Origin: an uncultured euryarchaeote
Lineage (GTDB): Archaea; Thermoplasmatota; Poseidoniia; Poseidoniales; Poseidoniaceae
Assembly: GCA_937894115.1 (NCBI GenBank)
Contig: CALBFP010000230.1
Coordinates: forward strand, 1 to 55,350
Reading direction: 5' to 3'
Length of the DNA stretch: 55,350 nucleotides
Of the stretch, positions 1 through 13,800 are shown in pieces; the stretch's first letter is position 1, and each line of letters opens with the position of its first letter. The notes under the pieces were generated by a model. It did no database searches. It saw nothing but the letters and a program-made list of their open reading frames with translations, and had not been told where the DNA came from. Both the position numbers and the translations under genes were made by a program.

Positions 1-2
1 TT

Positions 3-1499
3 GGCATGGAAAACATGCTCGAGTTCGAAGTATCCGTCTTTGATGCAGATGATGTTACTGGCGAAGAACTTACGTTCGCTTGGGCGGGCGGAGCAGAGAG
101 CATCGCTCTCGCTGGATGTGGTGGTGTTGGCGGTGCCGCACGTACCTGCACAACTCCTGTCATTCAGGACTTCGTGACAACCTTCCCAGTCGTTGTTACC
201 ATTACCGACGCTCATGGCGGTGAAGTAAGCGAAGAGATCATCATCGAGATTTGGAACGATGGTGTTGCAACCGATTCAACCGATAACGGCATCACAATGG
301 ATTATTCGTTGACCTACTTCAGTAAGTCTGAGTTCACGATTGCAATAACAGACGGAGATGCCAACGCTTGCTCAGGCATTACCTTGCCTGACGGATCCGG
401 CGGCGAACTGTCCGGTGTTTACAACCCAGTGGCTGTGGTTGATTACGAACCGGTAACCACCTACGCTGCAAACGATGTCCTTGCACACAGCATCGACATG
501 GTCTTTGATTCTGGACTTGGAGCCTCGTCGCTTTGGTTCACAACCAATTGCAACAGTCCAACCTTAACACAGCTGCTTTCCAACAGCGCTGCAAACAGTG
601 AAGAGGACTCCACCAAGTCCGTTCTGTCTGCTGTGCTCGATGGACCGGTCCTCCCCGCAGGACAGTTCCTGCTCATCGGTGAAGAACTGCAAGCAAAGGA
701 TGCACCGAGTGCGTCGATCAGTGGATTCACTGCAGCACCAGCGTTCAATGGTGAAATCGTCATGAACTGGGCCGTTGAAGGAACCCCATTGTCCGGTGAC
801 GAAATCGTCATCGAAATCACAAACCCTGACGGTACCGTCTTCGAAGACAGCCGCACAACTTCCGATACAACCTACTCGTACGGTTCACAAAACACGGTAC
901 ATGCTGGTTCATACGACATCACTGTCGCAGTCTGCAACCAAGACAACCTCTGCAGTACGCCAATCGGAACTGCTACGGTCGTTGCTGACAAGCAGGTCGA
1001 TGGTGGTAGCGCAATCGATGTCGAAGTCGTTACCGATTACGATACTGGTTTCTACACACTCTCGTGGAAAACAAACGGTGATCTTGGCGATGTTGCCAAG
1101 TGGAAAGTTTGCCATGCAAATCAAGCATTCGATGACGTGAACATGCCAAACAACTGTGTGGAGACTGCAGATGCAGATACATTGACTGTCGACGTTGTCA
1201 TGTCCGATCAGCCAGGAACGTACACCAAGTACTTCGTGGTCGTACCTGAGGACGCAGTCGGAAACATCGCCAACGCTGGTTCATCGAGTGATTCTGGTGC
1301 TGACGCACAGTACAACCGTGCCGCAGATGCCGGAGAAATCGACAACAACAACACCGACGCAGACGACAAGTCGAGCGGAGAGCTACCAGGTTGGACCTGG
1401 GGCGCCATCGGTGGTGTCGTTGTTGTAGCGTTCATCGCAGGTGCCTTCATCCTCTCACGAGGCGGTGGCGACGGCGAAGACAAAGACTGGGATTACTGA
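3..1499 (+). CDS. Secreted, membrane-anchored surface protein, C-terminal part (5' end outside window)
   Basis: The reading frame is open to the left edge and the first visible residues already lie inside a beta-sandwich domain with no signal peptide, so this is the C-terminal ~499 residues of a larger protein. Visible content is a cadherin/Ig-like segment, then fibronectin-III-like repeats (roughly residues 230-430), a Ser/Asp/Asn-rich stalk, one transmembrane helix near the end (TWGAIGGVVVVAFIAGAFIL), and a short acidic tail ending DKDWDY. Topology therefore looks extracellular domains, single helix, short cytoplasmic tail. The juxtamembrane DWD motif recurs in the two surface proteins at 34005-43148 and 43157-45769. 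Asn and Tyr are nearly always AAC and TAC, as in the giant gene downstream. The ligand cannot be told from sequence; adhesion or cell-envelope structure is inference. Confidence 0.8.
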   Translation, partial: GMENMLEFEVSVFDADDVTGEELTFAWAGGAESIALAGCGGVGGAARTCTTPVIQDFVTTFPVVVTITDAHGGEVSEEIIIEIWNDGVATDSTDNGITMDYSLTYFSKSEFTIAITDGDANACSGITLPDGSGGELSGVYNPVAVVDYEPVTTYAANDVLAHSIDMVFDSGLGASSLWFTTNCNSPTLTQLLSNSAANSEEDSTKSVLSAVLDGPVLPAGQFLLIGEELQAKDAPSASISGFTAAPAFNGEIVMNWAVEGTPLSGDEIVIEITNPDGTVFEDSRTTSDTTYSYGSQNTVHAGSYDITVAVCNQDNLCSTPIGTATVVADKQVDGGSAIDVEVVTDYDTGFYTLSWKTNGDLGDVAKWKVCHANQAFDDVNMPNNCVETADADTLTVDVVMSDQPGTYTKYFVVVPEDAVGNIANAGSSSDSGADAQYNRAADAGEIDNNNTDADDKSSGELPGWTWGAIGGVVVVAFIAGAFILSRGGGDGEDKDWDY

Positions 1500-1529
1500 G
1501 ATTAAAGCGATTGAGTAATCCGTCAAAAC

Positions 1530-1550
1530 CTGTGCGCAGTGGCTGCACAG
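1530..1550 (+). other. Small hairpin downstream of the first gene
   Basis: CTGTGC (1530-1535) is repeated inverted as GCACAG (1545-1550) around a 9-nt loop. It lies 30 nt after the stop codon and just before the much stronger hairpin at 1556-1587, so it may help 3'-end formation or protect the transcript end. It is short, and function is only suggested by position. Confidence 0.3.
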
Positions 1551-1555
1551 AAGCC

Positions 1556-1598
1556 GCCAGAGAGGGTGTTCAGGCACCCTCTCTGGCCTTTTTTATTT
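1556..1598 (+). terminator. Strong intrinsic-type terminator after the first surface-protein gene
   Basis: A perfect 13-bp GC-rich stem, GCCAGAGAGGGTG (1556-1568) against CACCCTCTCTGGC (1575-1587), has a 6-nt loop and is followed by CTTTTTTATTT (1588-1598). It sits 57 nt after the stop codon. Archaeal termination needs mainly the U tract; the stem is unusually strong and may also protect the mRNA end. It is the best terminator in the window. Confidence 0.85.
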
Positions 1599-1794
1599 AC
1601 ACGTCTTCTCGAGCATCAAAAATCATCGCGAAGGATCAAGATTTCCATCGTGTTGAGTTTATACGAATTTTGGAATAAAAATATATGTTCATTTTACAAA
1701 TTGTTTGTACCATTAAGATAGAAAATTTGCTCTCAGTATAACGTTTTGTAAACCCTCTGAAAAACAGAATTCAAACAAATTGCACCTAAACTCC
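1599..1794. other. AT-rich intergenic spacer between two surface-protein genes
   Basis: The gap between the first gene and the giant gene (1500-1851) contains the two hairpins listed separately, then about 200 bases that are clearly more AT-rich than the surrounding coding DNA, for example around 1670-1760. No ORF with coding character, RNA gene or tandem repeat was seen. It most likely serves as the upstream regulatory region of the giant gene. Confidence 0.5.
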
Positions 1795-1845
1795 TATAAG
1801 TGGCGGAGAACGTGGTTGCACTTGCATACAGTCCGTATGGGGTGA
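1793..1845 (+). promoter_or_regulatory. Putative TATA element and Shine-Dalgarno of the giant surface gene
   Basis: CCTATAAGT (1793-1801) resembles an archaeal TATA box and would place transcription start near 1822-1826. GGGGTGA (1839-1845) resembles an archaeal Shine-Dalgarno element (GGAGGTGA). It directly abuts the ATG at 1846 but stands 6 nt from the ATG at 1852, so the second ATG is the better start. Positions of TATA and transcript start are inferred from consensus spacing. Confidence 0.45.
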
Positions 1846-1851
1846 ATGACT

Positions 1852-4800
1852 ATGTTGGGAAACAAGAATAAGAAAACGAAAACCGCAATGGGTGGAATCG
1901 GAATTGCCGTTCTGCTATGTGCTTTGATGGCCTTCATGCCAATGACAAGCCTAGTAGACAACACAGCAACCGATACTGTCAGCAATGCAGAGATCGTCTC
2001 AGAAGTTGACGATTTCTTCAAACTGCCAGCAACCATCGAACAAACGACCTATGAGTACGATGCCGCTCAGGAACACCTGGGCATGAGGCAGTTGAACACA
2101 AAGGGATTCTACACTGAAGATGGCAGAATCGCACAGCTCACAAGTGATGAGCCAATGCATTACCTTGCCGACAGTGGTGCCTTTGAGGACATCAACCTCA
2201 ACATCATGGCAACGCCTGAAGGCTGGGAAGTGACAGAGAACATCTTCACCACAACCTTCGGTGCTGAACTCGCCACTGGTGTAAGCATCCAAGCAAACCA
2301 ATTCGTCGATCCTATCGTCACTGGTTTGAACCCAATGCTCGTTACAATCGATGAGACCGGTACTTCTCCAATGCCGTACCATGCTGCACCAGCAATGGGC
2401 GATGTTGAAGTCGGCGGAAACGTCATCCGATACCCGCTCGCTGATGGGTTTGCTATCGACTACGCTGTCGATACATCGCAAGTCAAGCAAAACCTCCTCA
2501 TCCAAGAGCGACCCGAACTTGACGTAAGTGCGGCGTACTTCGGAATGACCGAGACCCTACGTCTACCTATGGGATACGGCCTTTTCCTTGACGGCGTTCC
2601 ACTTGGCGAAGAGATCACCACAACCCAAGGTGAACTGGAAATTCGCAACATGGAATCCGGAGAATTGTTGGCTACCATCCCTGAACCTGTCGTTCTTGAA
2701 GAGGCTTCAACCGAGCCGTACATCGGAACCTACTTCATCCAAGTCTTCGGACCGATGGTTCTTCTAACAACTGCCGTTGATTCGGATTGGTTGCTGTCCG
2801 AGGACCGAGCTTACCCGCTTGCTCTGGACCCCACCATTAAGCTCACAAGCGGAAACCGTGGATACTGTTACGTTTACTACGGTTACTGTTACAACAGCAC
2901 ATACGCTTACTTGTACCGCTACTACGGTTCCTACTACTACCTACCATGGCACAAGTACACCTTCTCAAGCAGTTCTGCTCTACCAAGCGGCGCTACCGTT
3001 GAAGAAGTCAACTGGAAGCAATACGTCAACTACGGCTATGGAAGTTCATCCTCGACCAGCATTACAGCGAGAGTCCTCGAAGCATGTGGGACGGATACTC
3101 GATACAACTACGGTGTCACCTCCGCTTCCTGTTCAGGTTCAATCGCAGCCAACTTGCTGTCCGGTTCGAACACCAACGCAAACGAGCGCAAGTTGATCTC
3201 TTCAATCGGTAACTCTGCCGCAGCAGGTACCTATTCCCAGGGTACTGGCTGGAAGACTGCCGAAATTTGCGACAACAACAACGCAGCAGGTACTGCTTGT
3301 TCCTCTTCAACAGGTTCACACAACTACATCCTCAACGCCCAATCCAACTCTGGAGTAGTGGGTATGGGTGCAGACATGACCTCAAGCATTTACATCTACA
3401 CACGATCGTACAACTCCGGTGGCTCCAACAGCTATCTGGAAGTCATCTATTCCGGTGGTTCTGACACGGATGCCCCAACCTCGAGTCACGTGCCATACAC
3501 CGGTCTAACATCGTATGTCGAAGGTGAGCGAACGTTCTTCACCGAGTTGACCGACTTGTCTGGAATCGATACAACGTCCACCAACGGCGTCAAGATGTTT
3601 TACAGCATCAACAATGGAACATGGACTTCAACAAGCGCTACGACCGTACAGAGTTGTGGCAGCACTGCGACGGACTGCCGCTTCAAGGCAACCACCCCTG
3701 ATCTCAGTGCAGGCGACTATGTCGAGTATTACTGGAAGTTCCAAGACCTCAACTCTGGAAGCAACGGAGCCAACGTCGGTTACGACCCAGTACCTCCTGC
3801 AAGTGCAACGAACCCATCAACATGGGTACAGAGCAATGCACACTGGTTCTTTGTCGACGATGTCACGAATGCTGGAACAGCCAAGAAGTTCACCGTCCTA
3901 CAGACGGATGTTCACTCTGGCAGTTACTTCAGTCCTCAAGGTTTCCACGACCGACAAATGACGTACTATGACCACAGCGACGAGTACCTCTTTGAGTGGG
4001 ACGTCTCCAACTGTGGAACAGGTAGTTACTCCTGTTTCTACTCGTCCTCTTACTACTTCTACTCACAGTGGAAGATGAGCTGGACAACATCGCCAAGCAG
4101 CGGTTACAACGGCTTTGGCGGAACACGAGAAGGAATGATGGAAATGCACCAAGGCGACGGAGGTTTCCTCGCCATCAGTGCAAAGAACGGTCCACAGATG
4201 AACCTCATTTTCCATTATGATTCATCAGGCAACGAGTGGGGAATGGTCGGTATCGGCGATTCGACTCCTGAAATCGAAACCGGAAAACTCGCTGGTGGAA
4301 CCGGTGCATCATCTGTTAGCACCTACGGTTACACAGCTGCGTACAACATCCCAATGTCCGGACTGGACATCACTGGAACCTTCGGTAAGTTCGATTGGAA
4401 CGGAACCTACAGCACATCGAAGGCCAACTGGCTCTGTGCCGGTACAAACGGGTTCTACTACTTCTACCGTTCCACATCGAGCAACGCTCGATGTTCCTCG
4501 GGTTACTACTACGCGTATTCCACCTCCTACCGATGGAGTGGATTTGCACTCAGTGCCGGATACTACGGACGCATGGCATCTTCCGGTACGACCACCTACA
4601 AGGTAGGAAACGTCGCACCAACTCCAGACAACAGCGCTCCTACAATGGACCACGGTGTTATGCGAGACTCGCACAGCAAGACCCGTACCTTCTCGTACAC
4701 AATTGCTGATGCTGGTGATCCACCATCAGGATTGAACGTAAACCAGACCATCGGTGAAGGGCCGACCCTGTACTACAGTGTGAACAACGGCACTGAAAAC

Positions 4801-7800
4801 TCGGTGTTGCTCAACCCTGTAGGCAAGCAGCGAAGCGAATGTGTCGATGCTGAGTGTCAGTGGTCTGCCGAAATCACGACCTTTGAGCGCGGCGATTACA
4901 TCACGTACCGAGCCCAATCTGTTGACACATCGACAGCATCTGGTGGTACCAACACGCAGAGCACATCGAGCAACAGCTTCGAAGTTGGAGACCCCAACAT
5001 GATGCTCATCGTTGAATGGCGCGACATGGGATACAACACTCAATACCTCTGTGATTACCAAGTCATCTTCTATGACGTCACCAACGAGATTGAGTTCAAG
5101 TACGACACCTCATGCAACGCATATTACGACTATGCTACGGTCGGATACATGGATCACACCCGAACCAAGGGTGACACCATGCGAAACCCTGGTGGCGGAT
5201 ACATGGCTGGAAACAACCCGCACACTGCCAACTTCCGTATTTCAACGGACGGTAACGACCATGGATACGAGACCTTCTCCGCAGGAATGAAATCCGTTAC
5301 CAATGCCGCAGAGGTTATCTCCGGATCTTCCAACGGTCGTCCAACAGGATACTACTGTTCATACAGCTACTACTGGAACCAATTCAAGACCGGATGCAAC
5401 GCCAACATCGACCTACCATCGGGCTTCACGTTTGATTACTTCCAGAAGTCCTTCGACGGAGACGACAGCAACGACCGTCTACGAATCGGTCGATTGGGTT
5501 ACCTCTACATGATTGACAGTGGTTCAACAGCACTCGAACGCGGTATCACCACATGGGGTAGCAACATGCCTGCATTGCCATACTCAAGCAACTCAGCAGC
5601 ACGAGCTGGAACCATTGCTCCGTGGTGGAGTTACTACAGCAGTTACTACTGTTACGACAACACGAACACAGATTGTGGCGTATACGTACGTGCCATGCCG
5701 TTTGAAGGCAAGGGTACCGATGTCGACAGCGATCTTGATTGTTCAGGCAACAACATCGAATGTATTTGGGACAACGAAGGTTCCCCGTACCGAATCAGCC
5801 CAAGCGGCGACTTCTTGTCCGTCAGCGGCGGCGACCTGACCATCGAGCCAGGCACCGTTATCCAGGTTGAGCAGGGCAAGGGTATCTCTGTCGACGGTAC
5901 ATGTGATTCCGTTAAGGCATCCGGTAACTCGACCCATCACATCCTCTTTGAGGGCCAGAATGGTGCCGAGTGGAAGGGTCTCTCGTTTACAGACGATTGT
6001 GCAACAACCGGCGGAACCGATGACCGACACGTCTTCAGTTACGTCGATTTCAAGAACACAAGCACTGCCGCAATCTCCGCTGGTTCACGCCACGGCGACT
6101 ACAATGCATACTGTGCTGACAACTCCGGTGGTACCCGACCGTGCTATTCCAACAACAACGTTGGAAACTTCACGCTCAGCCACGTCACCTTCACCAACGT
6201 CGAGACGGCCATCCGTCACGGCAGTGGACAAGGTACCGGCTTCACCATGAACGAATTCAGCATTAGCGGTGCAGACAAGGCTTGTATCAACCTCCCATCG
6301 AGCTCCGATGCCATGATCACAGAAGGTACAATGACCAACTGTAACACGGACGGAGAATCATGGGGTGGCGCTATCGTCAACTACCCAGGTTCAACAGGCG
6401 GAATGCTCCATGTTGAGAACGTAACCATTGAGAACGCATACGTCAACCTGATTGACACCGATCTCCAACATGTTACAATTTCCAACGTTACTGCAACCAT
6501 CACATCAGGAAGCCAACAAACAGGTACTGTTTTGTCATCCGATTACGGTGTTGCAAGCGAAGTGAAATTGAACAACTTTGTTGCCGATGATTACTCAAGC
6601 GCATCCATCAACGCCCTCGGTCACATCAACATGACCGATGTCGACTGGGGAAGCGCTGATTTGACCATCGCACCTGGTGGATCCTCAAGTACAGCAAACG
6701 GACCATCTGGCGATCATGCAATCATGGACGATGTTACTGCAGGTAACATGCTCATCTATCGAATGCAGCCATCCATCTTTGCTGACGTTACAGCAGGTCA
6801 CATCGACTTCTCAGGTAACGCAATCACCACCGATGCAATGGTTGTCACCAACCTTGACTCTGGACGCTTCGGCGTTGCAGGTTGTGGATGGATTATCGAT
6901 GCTACGACCGTCGATGCTGACCGTTTGTACAGCAGCTGTTCAAGCAGCGCTGCTCCAAACACGATGATTTTCGATGACGGTACATTGACACACACCTCGA
7001 GCACAGACCATGCGGTCTATGCGCGAAACTCCAAGATGACACTCGGTAACTTCGGCATCACCAGCTCCAACGCTGGAGGCGGAACGGTATACCTCGCCTA
7101 TGGAAGCTCCAACGCTGACATCCGACTCATCGAAGTTGACCAAAACGGCAACGACTGTGCCGACTCCAATGGAGATACCGGAGACTGTGATGTTTACACC
7201 TCCAGTTCTGCTGTCGTCTACTACGGTGGACTTGCTGAACTCCGTGCTTACCGACTTGAAGCCGTTAACGGCGTTGTCACAGAAGTTGACAAGTCCGGTC
7301 ACGTTGTGAGTGCAAGCGTCGTCAACGGTGCTGGTTCCGAACTCTTTGAGGTTGGATCGCACATCACCGACAGCAACGGTGAGGCCGATGTATGGGTCAT
7401 CACTGGTGACAGCAACGGCAACACATACTCCGACCACAACCTCCGTGCCTTTGGACCAGCGGGTCAAAACGAGACCACAACCAGCGATGCATGGTACCCA
7501 AGCGGCGGATTCACCATCGGCGATTCATTTGCGCTCTTGTTGGAGCCCGCACCTGTGGATTTCAACGGAACCAACATGGATTGTGCATGGTTGGCTGCTT
7601 GGACCGATGCTGATACTGGAGCCGGTCTACCGACCAGCGGCACAACAGCCTCGGGACACACCATCTACGAATTCGACGGTACACCGATGACTTTGACTGA
7701 AGACCTCAACCTCAACGGTTGTGTCATCAAACTCATGGGTGCTGTTTTGAAGGTGAAGTCAACCGCGACAAACACACCTGTCTTGACACTATCTAACGGT

Positions 7801-10800
7801 GGAAAGTTGGTTGTTGGTACGTCAAGCGTAGCAACTGGAGCACTCCAAGCTGTTTCGTCAACCTACCCACTCCACATTGACATTCAAGATGGAACACTTG
7901 AGATTGACGGCGGTATCGTTCGTGACGTTGCACAAGACGCCACGACCGGCGCAGCGCTCTATGTTGGAGACGGTGCAACCCTCGTCATGAAGAATTCAGG
8001 TACGGTCTACGGATCCTCTGCCACCTCCGATACCATGGCAACCGTCATGATTAACGGTGGTAGTGCTGACATCGATTCTTCGAGCATCATCAACGTAGGA
8101 AACACTGGTACTGCCCTTTGGGTTGAGCAAGCCAGTGGATCGTTTAGCAACGTTGCAGTACAGAACGCTGCCGTTGGTATCCAATCCTACAACGGTGCAC
8201 CGCAAATCGATGGATTTACATCGACAGACAACACCGTTGGTGTTGATGTATACGGCGGCATGAGCCTGCCAACAATCTACCGATCCACGTCGCTTTCAGG
8301 TAAGTCCACTGGATGGCACACCTACGCCATCGACCTCAGTGCTTTCCTCGGAAGTGGTGACTACTTGCAGGTTGGTGCAAACACCATCTACGGTGGAGGA
8401 AACGCACACCCAACGTACAACTACGCATCAAGCAAGTATTACATGATGACCGATCGATGGAACATCGAGGTCACTTACGATGATGGAAGCGGTGAAGTTT
8501 CAGAGAACATCACCACGCCTGACAAGAAAGGATACTACCCATGGGGAACCAGCGATCCGAAGTCAGGAAACGGAGCGGACACCTACGCCGGTGGTGAAGG
8601 TGGTGTTGCATCGTGGCATTGCAACCAGTACGGTTACAGCTACGGTCCAGGATACACTGGCTCCTTTGATGGATACATGTACTACATGTGGCGCTTCTGG
8701 CCACAAGGCCCACAGCAGTTCGTTTCCTATCCAGGTTACTACTACTACCCAGATCAGTTTGGATTCCGCTGGAGCGAGATTGATTCCGATACCAGCCCAT
8801 CCTACGGATCCTATCCGTACATGTACTGGGGACTCTACTACAACTCGTACCACGGTGGACAAAGTGTCTACAAGCCTCCTGAAGGATACGTCGGATACGG
8901 TGGATACTACAACGTTTGTGCAGCCCGCGCTTACTCCTACTGGATGAACGCTGGTGAAGGCGCTCGAATGACCTTCCCAATCGTTGACATCTCCGATTCG
9001 GATATTTCCAAGGTGACCATGTACGTCGACGTTCTGCACAACCGTGCTGACAACTTCCAAGATCGAATGGACTTGGTCGCTCGTGTTGGAAACGATCCAA
9101 GCGATCTCGGAGATTACGCTCGAGACAGCGGAACAGCTTCTTTCCAGAACGGTGACATTACCGGTGCAGAAACCGGTATCATGGTCGGCGGTAACTTTGC
9201 TTCCGGAAACTTTGACGGAATCGACATTACTTCGCCAACCGACTCCGGTATCGAAATTGTCGGCGCAACCGCTGCCGCAATGAACGATATTGAAGTCACT
9301 GGCGGAGACTACGGTATGCTCGTCTCAAGTTCGGGTTCAGGTCAGATGGACTTGACAAACATGGACTTCGATGGACAGAACAACGCCGGTATCTACTACG
9401 TCAAGGACTTCGGCGGTGAACTGTCAGGTACCATTACCAACAGCGCTGGTGCAGCATACAAATACGGATCATTGACGGCGAAGGACGCGTCCTTTGACAG
9501 CGTGGTCGTTTCAGGCAACAACGTCGGTATTGAGACCGCTGGTTCAGGTGACCTCACCATCAGCGATTCAACCTTCGCCAACACTGTGGACGACATCAAG
9601 ATCACCGGAACAAGTGAAATTGATTTCATCGAAGGAACCATTGACACCAACAAAGTTACTGTAACCGGTAACGGTGGATTTGAGCGAATCCGTGAAGTGA
9701 CAATGTCACTGCAAGCCGATTCCAATCCTGTCACAGACACCAATGTCGTGCTGATGAACGCAGATAAGAAGATTACAGGTACCGGAACGACGGACAGCAA
9801 CGGTGACGCAGAGGGAATACAATTCCGAACCATGCGCATTGACTCCTCCGGACCGACGACTGACGATTTGGCTGGATACCAAGCAGCTACAGTTGCCATG
9901 ATTGATTACACATCGACCAAGGGTGACTTCCGCTACGCTTTCGAAACCTTGTCGCTCAATGATGCAGGTGGAAACACTGGCAGCATTGATTTGACGGATC
10001 GAATCAACGCTCGAGTTTGTTACAGTTTCAACAGTGCATCTTACGAGATGGTTTCCAACTGTGCGAGTTACCTCAGCACAGGTGGTAGCCGTGACTTGTC
10101 AGACGGTAACGGTGGTACGTACAAGGAGTACGGTTACTACGCAGCTACACCTGAAGATATGTCAGGGAAGACCATCATGATGGACGTTCCGTTCATGTAC
10201 TTCGACGACAACGACGAGCACAACTGGAACAACACGCTCGTCCTAATCACTGGATCATACACGTTCACTGATACACAACGCTGGTATGCTCAAGGTGGCA
10301 GCAACGCTCCTGAGTTGTACTTGCACGATTCTGAAGTCTACGGATTGGCAACCAATTCAAACACTGGACAACAAACCGGTCTTGAACTTGGTTACATCTA
10401 TCAAGCAATGGACATCTCGATCAAGGATTCAACCTTGAATCCTGTTGCTACGATTACCAGTGGTATGGCGTACAACTCCAACTGGAACAACAACGACTAC
10501 AAATCTGAATTCTTGTACATGGACAACGTAACTGTAACCCACTACAAGGGATACACGCCACTAAACAACGCGATTCAGACCAATGACATCTGCGTTCGAA
10601 TGACCGGTAGCGATGGTTCTCACATCAAGGACAGCACCTTCAACGATTGTGGTACAGGTATTTACATGACACGCAGCCCATACGCATACGGCCACCAGGC
10701 CAGTGAATACGGTGCTGACAACCTCACCATCGAAGGAAACGAATTCAACGATGGTGGAGAGATAGCTGACGTTTGGGTCGGATCCAATGGTTACGTCGAT

Positions 10801-13800
10801 GATTTGATTGTCACAGGAAACTGGTTCAACAGTTCATCTGCTGAAGAAGGATTCTCTGCATTCGCTGGTAACAACAAGCGATTCACAGTTTCGGACAACC
10901 ACTTTGACGGACCACAAACTGCGATTCAGATGTACGGCATCCAGGATTACACCATTGACAACAACGAAATCATCGGTACTGCGGAAGCAGGCGAGGCTGG
11001 TATCGAAACCGACGCTGGATACGGTGTCATCTCCAACAACTCACTGTTGGACGCTGATGGCGGTATCTACATGGAAGACGCTACAAGCCCACCAGCACCA
11101 TCCACAAGTTTGTGTACGATTGCATCAAATGCATACAGTTCTCAAGCATCCTGTACGTTTACAATACCGTCGGGTGTTACTGCGTACGTTGATCTTCAAT
11201 CGGACAGCTGGGGCGGTGAAATCGGTCTTGAAATCACCAAGCCTGACGGTACGAAAGACACATGGGCTGCAGGATCGTTCAGTTCCAACACCATCTACGC
11301 ACGACTAACCTCTTACTCAACCTCGGGTCAGTACACCCTCAAGGTAACCGACACATGGGGCGATGGTGGAGCAAACATCGCAGTGTACTACGGTACTTCG
11401 ACTGGCGGTTACGACGGTCCATCCGTTGAAAACAACACCATCTCGCTCAGTGCGGGACGTACGGCGCCAAACGCAGTTGGACTTGACTTCAACGATTGTG
11501 ACAAGGTCACCATTCAGAGCAAGGACAACGATGTTCAGGTTGGTGACAACGCAATGGTTCTCAACGGCTGTGGTGTATCCGATGTGGACTCTACCTTCGC
11601 AGGAACAAGCGTTGCCTCGAGCATTGGTATCTCATCGCTGAACGGTGATGACATCACACTCGATGGAACAAGCATTGGTGGATATGCCTACGGTATCTCC
11701 GTCGAATCCGCAACCTTGGTGATGTACGGTGACGCTTCCGTCGCTGGTTCAACTGCAGGTATCTACGCCGACAGTGCAACGGTCACAGCGATCGGTGCAT
11801 CCGTTGACGGTGGAACAAGCGGTACAGGGTTGTACATGGTCGATGGTGACTACTCGTGGATTTACCCACTCGATGCTGCGGGCAACGTTGGTGTCTACGC
11901 TGAGAACACCGAGTTCCGATGGGACGGCGGTATCTCAACGGCAACAACAGCTCTCCATGCTGTCGAGTCGACAGGATCTGTAGAAAACCTGACCTGGTCT
12001 GCTTCAACAACGCAGATTAACGCAGGCTCGAACGCTTACGTGACCAGCATTGGTAACTCGCTCGATGCCTCGAAGATCAGCATTGTATCTTCTGCGACCA
12101 TTGACGAAGCGAACCTCTTCAGCCTTGATGCTACTCACCTCGGTGGCGCAGCATCCGCTGTTGGCATGTCCTTGGTTTCCACAGATGGAACCCGTGCGGC
12201 CTACGTCTCACCATCCTTCCAGCCTGATATCATGGCTGTAGACGGTGACAATTCGGATTGGATTGGTGGTACACCACTGAACCCATCTGACGATGCTATG
12301 CCCGGTTTGATTTCCGGTGACGGAACCAACGACTTCTACGTCACATACAGTGAAGGCGATGCGCTCTACATCGGTATGACCGGAGAAGATCTCACCAACA
12401 ACGACCTCTTGATTTACCTCGATGTCGTTGCTGGTGGAACCAACACAGGTTACAACCTCAACGGTGCTCACACACTCCCTGTACAGGCAGATTACTTGTT
12501 CTGGGCAACCAGTGATTCCAACATGGATCTCTACTCCAGTGGATTCCTCGGTTGGGGTGCTAGCTCCTTGTCCAACGACGCTGTCGACGCTGACCTGGGA
12601 ACAACAACTGCTAATTTCTTTGAAATCGCAATTCCATTCAGCCGAATTGGTGGAACGCCTGATGAAGTGAACATTGTTGCTGTCGTCCAAGACGGTTCAG
12701 CAAACATCCAAACCGTTCACCCAACTCAGACCGTCACTACGGGCGTACAATCGCTTGGAGAGTACATCTCTGTCGAGACCACTCATGACGACTTGGAATC
12801 TGGAAGCATCAGCGACGAAGTACTCGTCTACCGTACCTACAAGGGTACGACCACCGCAGGACCTGCAAAGGACTACGATGTGATGATCAAGACGAAGGCC
12901 GATTGTGCATTCGATTGGGCAACCATTGACGCTGTTTCAATGGCGACCAACCAAGAACTCAGTGTTGACATCAAGCGTGCATGTCCTGAAATTCAGGCAG
13001 CTCTTGCTGATGATGCAATTGACGAAGATCCTACTGAGGCATACGTCATATCCTTGACGAACCTCGCAGACGACGTCCAAGACGATGAGGCCGACCTCAC
13101 CTGGACCGTCACAGAAGGAACTACCGTTGCACACAGCAACGTCTTGGTCAACTGGGACAAGAATGGACACACAGTGACCATCACGCCTCTCGCTGACCAA
13201 TTTGGTACGATTGAGTTCGAATTTGTCGTAACAGACAGCAACGGCTTGACCGATACAAAGAACATGACCTTGACGGTAAACAACGTCAACGACAAGCCAG
13301 ACATCTGCAACATGGATCGAGCTGATTGTATGCCAGTCTTCGTTGATGACGGATCTTACACGAACATCGTTCCTGAAGGATTCGGTAGCGTCTCCAAGTT
13401 CCTTGGTGACATCTCCAACGCAAGCAAGTCGTACATCCGTGACATGGACAACGAGCAGAGCCCTGTTCGACAAGTCTACACATGGGGTGCATCCGTACCA
13501 ACGAACTGTGTTGCATTCGGAGTAAGCGTAACCAACAACGAATTGACGATCACCGAGAACACTTCCAACGAACTTGGTGGTGAGTGTGACGTCACACTCA
13601 CTCTAAGCGACGACGCTGGTACATGTTACAACTCTGACTTTGCTGACACTACAGACGACACCAAGGCTGCTTGTGAGAACTATGTGTATCTCAACAACGC
13701 CAACTGGGGTGGAACCATCTACACCGGTTGTTACAACATGCACACGCATGTGTTCAACCCAACCACATCGCAAGCAGAATGTGAGGCATACAGCTTCACC

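Noticed and set aside
2821-11400. Tandem DNA repeats or a CRISPR-like array in the repetitive giant gene
   Set aside because: The repetition is at protein level (Tyr/Gly tracts, beta-helix rungs); no exact nucleotide repeats with regular spacing were seen.
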